From contig JACRBO010000585.1 in the NCBI GenBank assembly GCA_016219235.1, forward strand, positions 1-6,844: a stretch of 6,844 nucleotides of DNA, in the 5' to 3' direction. This DNA comes from Chloroflexota bacterium (GTDB lineage: Bacteria > Chloroflexota > Anaerolineae > Fen-1058). Below, piece after piece: positions 5,800 through 6,844 of this stretch. Under the pieces are notes generated by a model, which was not told the DNA's origin, did no database searches, and saw only the letters and a program-made list of their open reading frames with translations. Numbering within the stretch: the first letter of the stretch is position 1; each line of letters begins with the position of its first letter. The position numbers were made by a program, and so were the translations under genes.

Positions 5800-6670
5800 C
5801 AGGCAGCGCCTCGGCCAGAGTCAACAACTGATCCATGCTGCGCAAGTATTCCAGCCAGCCTGGATACAGCGCAAAGTCGTCGGCATGGTAGGCTTCATCG
5901 GGATACAGGGTTTTCACCCGCAGAAAATTGTAGAGCGCGCGTTGTTCGCGCGTCGCCTGCGGCATCTCGGCCAGCGCCTGCGATTGATGATAGTGCCGCT
6001 CGTGGTGTTGAATGTGCGGCGTCATGGCGGCCACTCGCTGTGACGCGGTCTCAGCCGGCAAGCCACACTGCTGATCAAGGAAGTGGCCCAGCCGCGTGCA
6101 CACCGTCTGCGGATCGACGATCAGTTGATCGTAGGCGATGAAGAACTTGCGCCGGCTGGCTTGCGTCAGGGCCAGAATATTCAGCATGCAGTATTGCCAG
6201 TAGGCGAAACCCGCCGAGAACGGCAGTTGATCGGCGGGAATGCCGTCCATCTCGGCCGCCGATAGAATGGTTTCAACCGGATGCCGGACGGTGATGACGT
6301 AGATGACATCACCCCACAGGTTAGCCCAGAACGGCAGCGCCAGGGGCAGCCGCGGGTCCTTCCAGGCCCAGGCGACCGCCTGCTGCGATTGCGCTTCGTC
6401 GTCCATGGCGTCGAGGATTTGTTTCGCGCGCGCCTGATAGATCGGATCGTGCGATTTCTCCACCAGCGACTCGATCGGCGTCGGCACGCGATCGTTGCTG
6501 CCGAGCAGCTCGTCGTTCAGTTTTTGCAGCGCCAGATGTTCCAGATAACCATATCGATCTTCAAACAAATCTTGTTCCTGTCCGACGTAGGCGCCCCAGC
6601 GTTGCGTCAGCGCCGTCGTCAGCGACGTTCCACTCCGATACATTCCCAGCACAATGATGCGATGTGGCAT
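5789..6670 (-). CDS. Sulfotransferase family protein (PAPS-dependent type)
   Basis: This 293-residue cytosolic protein opens with IIVLGMYRSGTSLTTAL (5-21), the 5'-phosphosulfate-binding loop of sulfotransferases. The 3'-phosphate-binding element is YVITVRHPVETILSA (124-138). A WAWKDPRLPLALPFW block (101-115) is typical of a sulfotransferase subgroup I associate with surface-glycan clusters. A YDQLIVDP segment (180-187) matches the usual 'Y-x-DL-x-DP' region of the family. Such enzymes transfer sulfate from PAPS to a hydroxyl or amine. Its stop overlaps the start of the diterpene synthase gene by 11 bases, so the two are probably translated together. A diterpenoid alcohol or its derivative is thus a candidate acceptor, but a glycan or lipid acceptor belonging to the upstream genes remains possible. 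The start is supported by GGAGG 7 bases upstream. The fold call is firm; the substrate is inferred only from context. Confidence 0.88.
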   Translation of the reverse strand: MPHRIIVLGMYRSGTSLTTALTQRWGAYVGQEQDLFEDRYGYLEHLALQKLNDELLGSNDRVPTPIESLVEKSHDPIYQARAKQILDAMDDEAQSQQAVAWAWKDPRLPLALPFWANLWGDVIYVITVRHPVETILSAAEMDGIPADQLPFSAGFAYWQYCMLNILALTQASRRKFFIAYDQLIVDPQTVCTRLGHFLDQQCGLPAETASQRVAAMTPHIQHHERHYHQSQALAEMPQATREQRALYNFLRVKTLYPDEAYHADDFALYPGWLEYLRSMDQLLTLAEALPDGH

Positions 6671-6677
6671 TCACCAT

Positions 6678-6682
6678 CCTCC
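6678..6682 (-). promoter_or_regulatory. Strong Shine-Dalgarno for the sulfotransferase gene
   Basis: The minus strand reads GGAGG, 7 bases before the ATG at 6670. It fixes the start and suggests efficient initiation at the head of the coupled sulfotransferase-diterpene synthase pair. Confidence 0.75.
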
Positions 6683-6700
6683 AGAAAAAACCGGCAGCCG

Positions 6701-6844
6701 TTAAGCCAGCCGCCGTGCCAGCCAATTCATCCAGCGGCCTTGCACGGCATAGCGTGCAAAATGATTGCTGTCAAGTACAAAGCCCAGCCGCTGTTTGATG
6801 TCGTAAGCGCCGCCGCCGCCGTGCAGGGTGTGCAGCCCGGCGTC
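6701..6844 (-). CDS. C-terminal fragment of an unidentified protein
   Basis: One minus-strand frame is open from the window edge to a TAA at 6703-6701, giving the last 47 residues of a gene that starts outside the window. The other two minus-strand frames meet stops. It contains a four-glycine run (9-12) and ends in a basic, aromatic tail: FVLDSNHFARYAVQGRW, then MNWLARRLA. I do not recognise the family. The basic amphipathic end would fit a glycosyltransferase or another peripheral membrane enzyme, but this is a guess. It ends 30 bases before the sulfotransferase start on the same strand, so it probably belongs to the same operon, and its identity would help decide what the sulfotransferase modifies. 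Confidence 0.65.
   Translation of the reverse strand, partial: DAGLHTLHGGGGAYDIKQRLGFVLDSNHFARYAVQGRWMNWLARRLA

Noticed and set aside
6685..6709. T6 run on the minus strand after a short GC stem, possible terminator before the sulfotransferase gene
   Set aside because: The best stem (CTGGC with GCCGG) has five pairs including a G-T, with the TAA stop in the loop. It is too weak to call, and the sulfotransferase Shine-Dalgarno follows at once.

Overview
The window looks like a chromosomal piece of a moderately GC-rich bacterium. Every convincing gene lies on the minus strand, so transcription runs from high to low coordinates. The best taxonomic guess is a member of Chloroflexota. This is an inference: the central gene pair resembles the diterpene genes of Herpetosiphon aurantiacus, and the Rrf2 regulator and zinc-ribbon protein are of types I associate with that phylum. 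No similarity search was possible, and all family comparisons are from memory.

The centre (about 3348-6670) is a small diterpenoid biosynthesis block. In transcription order it holds a PAPS-type sulfotransferase (5789-6670), a homologue of the Mycobacterium tuberculosis diterpene synthase/transferase Rv3378c (4882-5799) overlapping it by 11 bases, and a class II diterpene cyclase of the Rv3377c type (3348-4838). The expected chemistry is cyclisation of geranylgeranyl diphosphate to a bicyclic diterpenyl diphosphate, then replacement of the diphosphate by water or another nucleophile. In M. tuberculosis this gives tuberculosinol and tuberculosinyl-adenosine; in H. aurantiacus it gives kolavelool, which is then O-methylated. 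Here the coupled neighbour is a sulfotransferase, so a sulfated diterpenoid is a plausible but unproven product. Both enzymes carry notable substitutions: DxDC instead of DxDD or DxDT in the cyclase, and Asn where Rv3378c has a functional Asp. A 47-residue gene tail (6701-6844) precedes the block.

Downstream (1210-3299) is a membrane PAS-histidine kinase with a TTG start, overlapped by a stand-alone receiver protein with a GTG start. It begins 48 bases after the cyclase and may be co-transcribed with it. A cysteine-rich zinc-ribbon protein (538-1170) follows. After a 111-base gap with a dyad-symmetric AT-rich element comes an Rrf2/IscR-type regulator (1-426), truncated at the window edge.

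I found no tRNA, rRNA, CRISPR array, insertion sequence or convincing terminator. No gene-free stretch exceeds 300 bases; the longest is 427-537.
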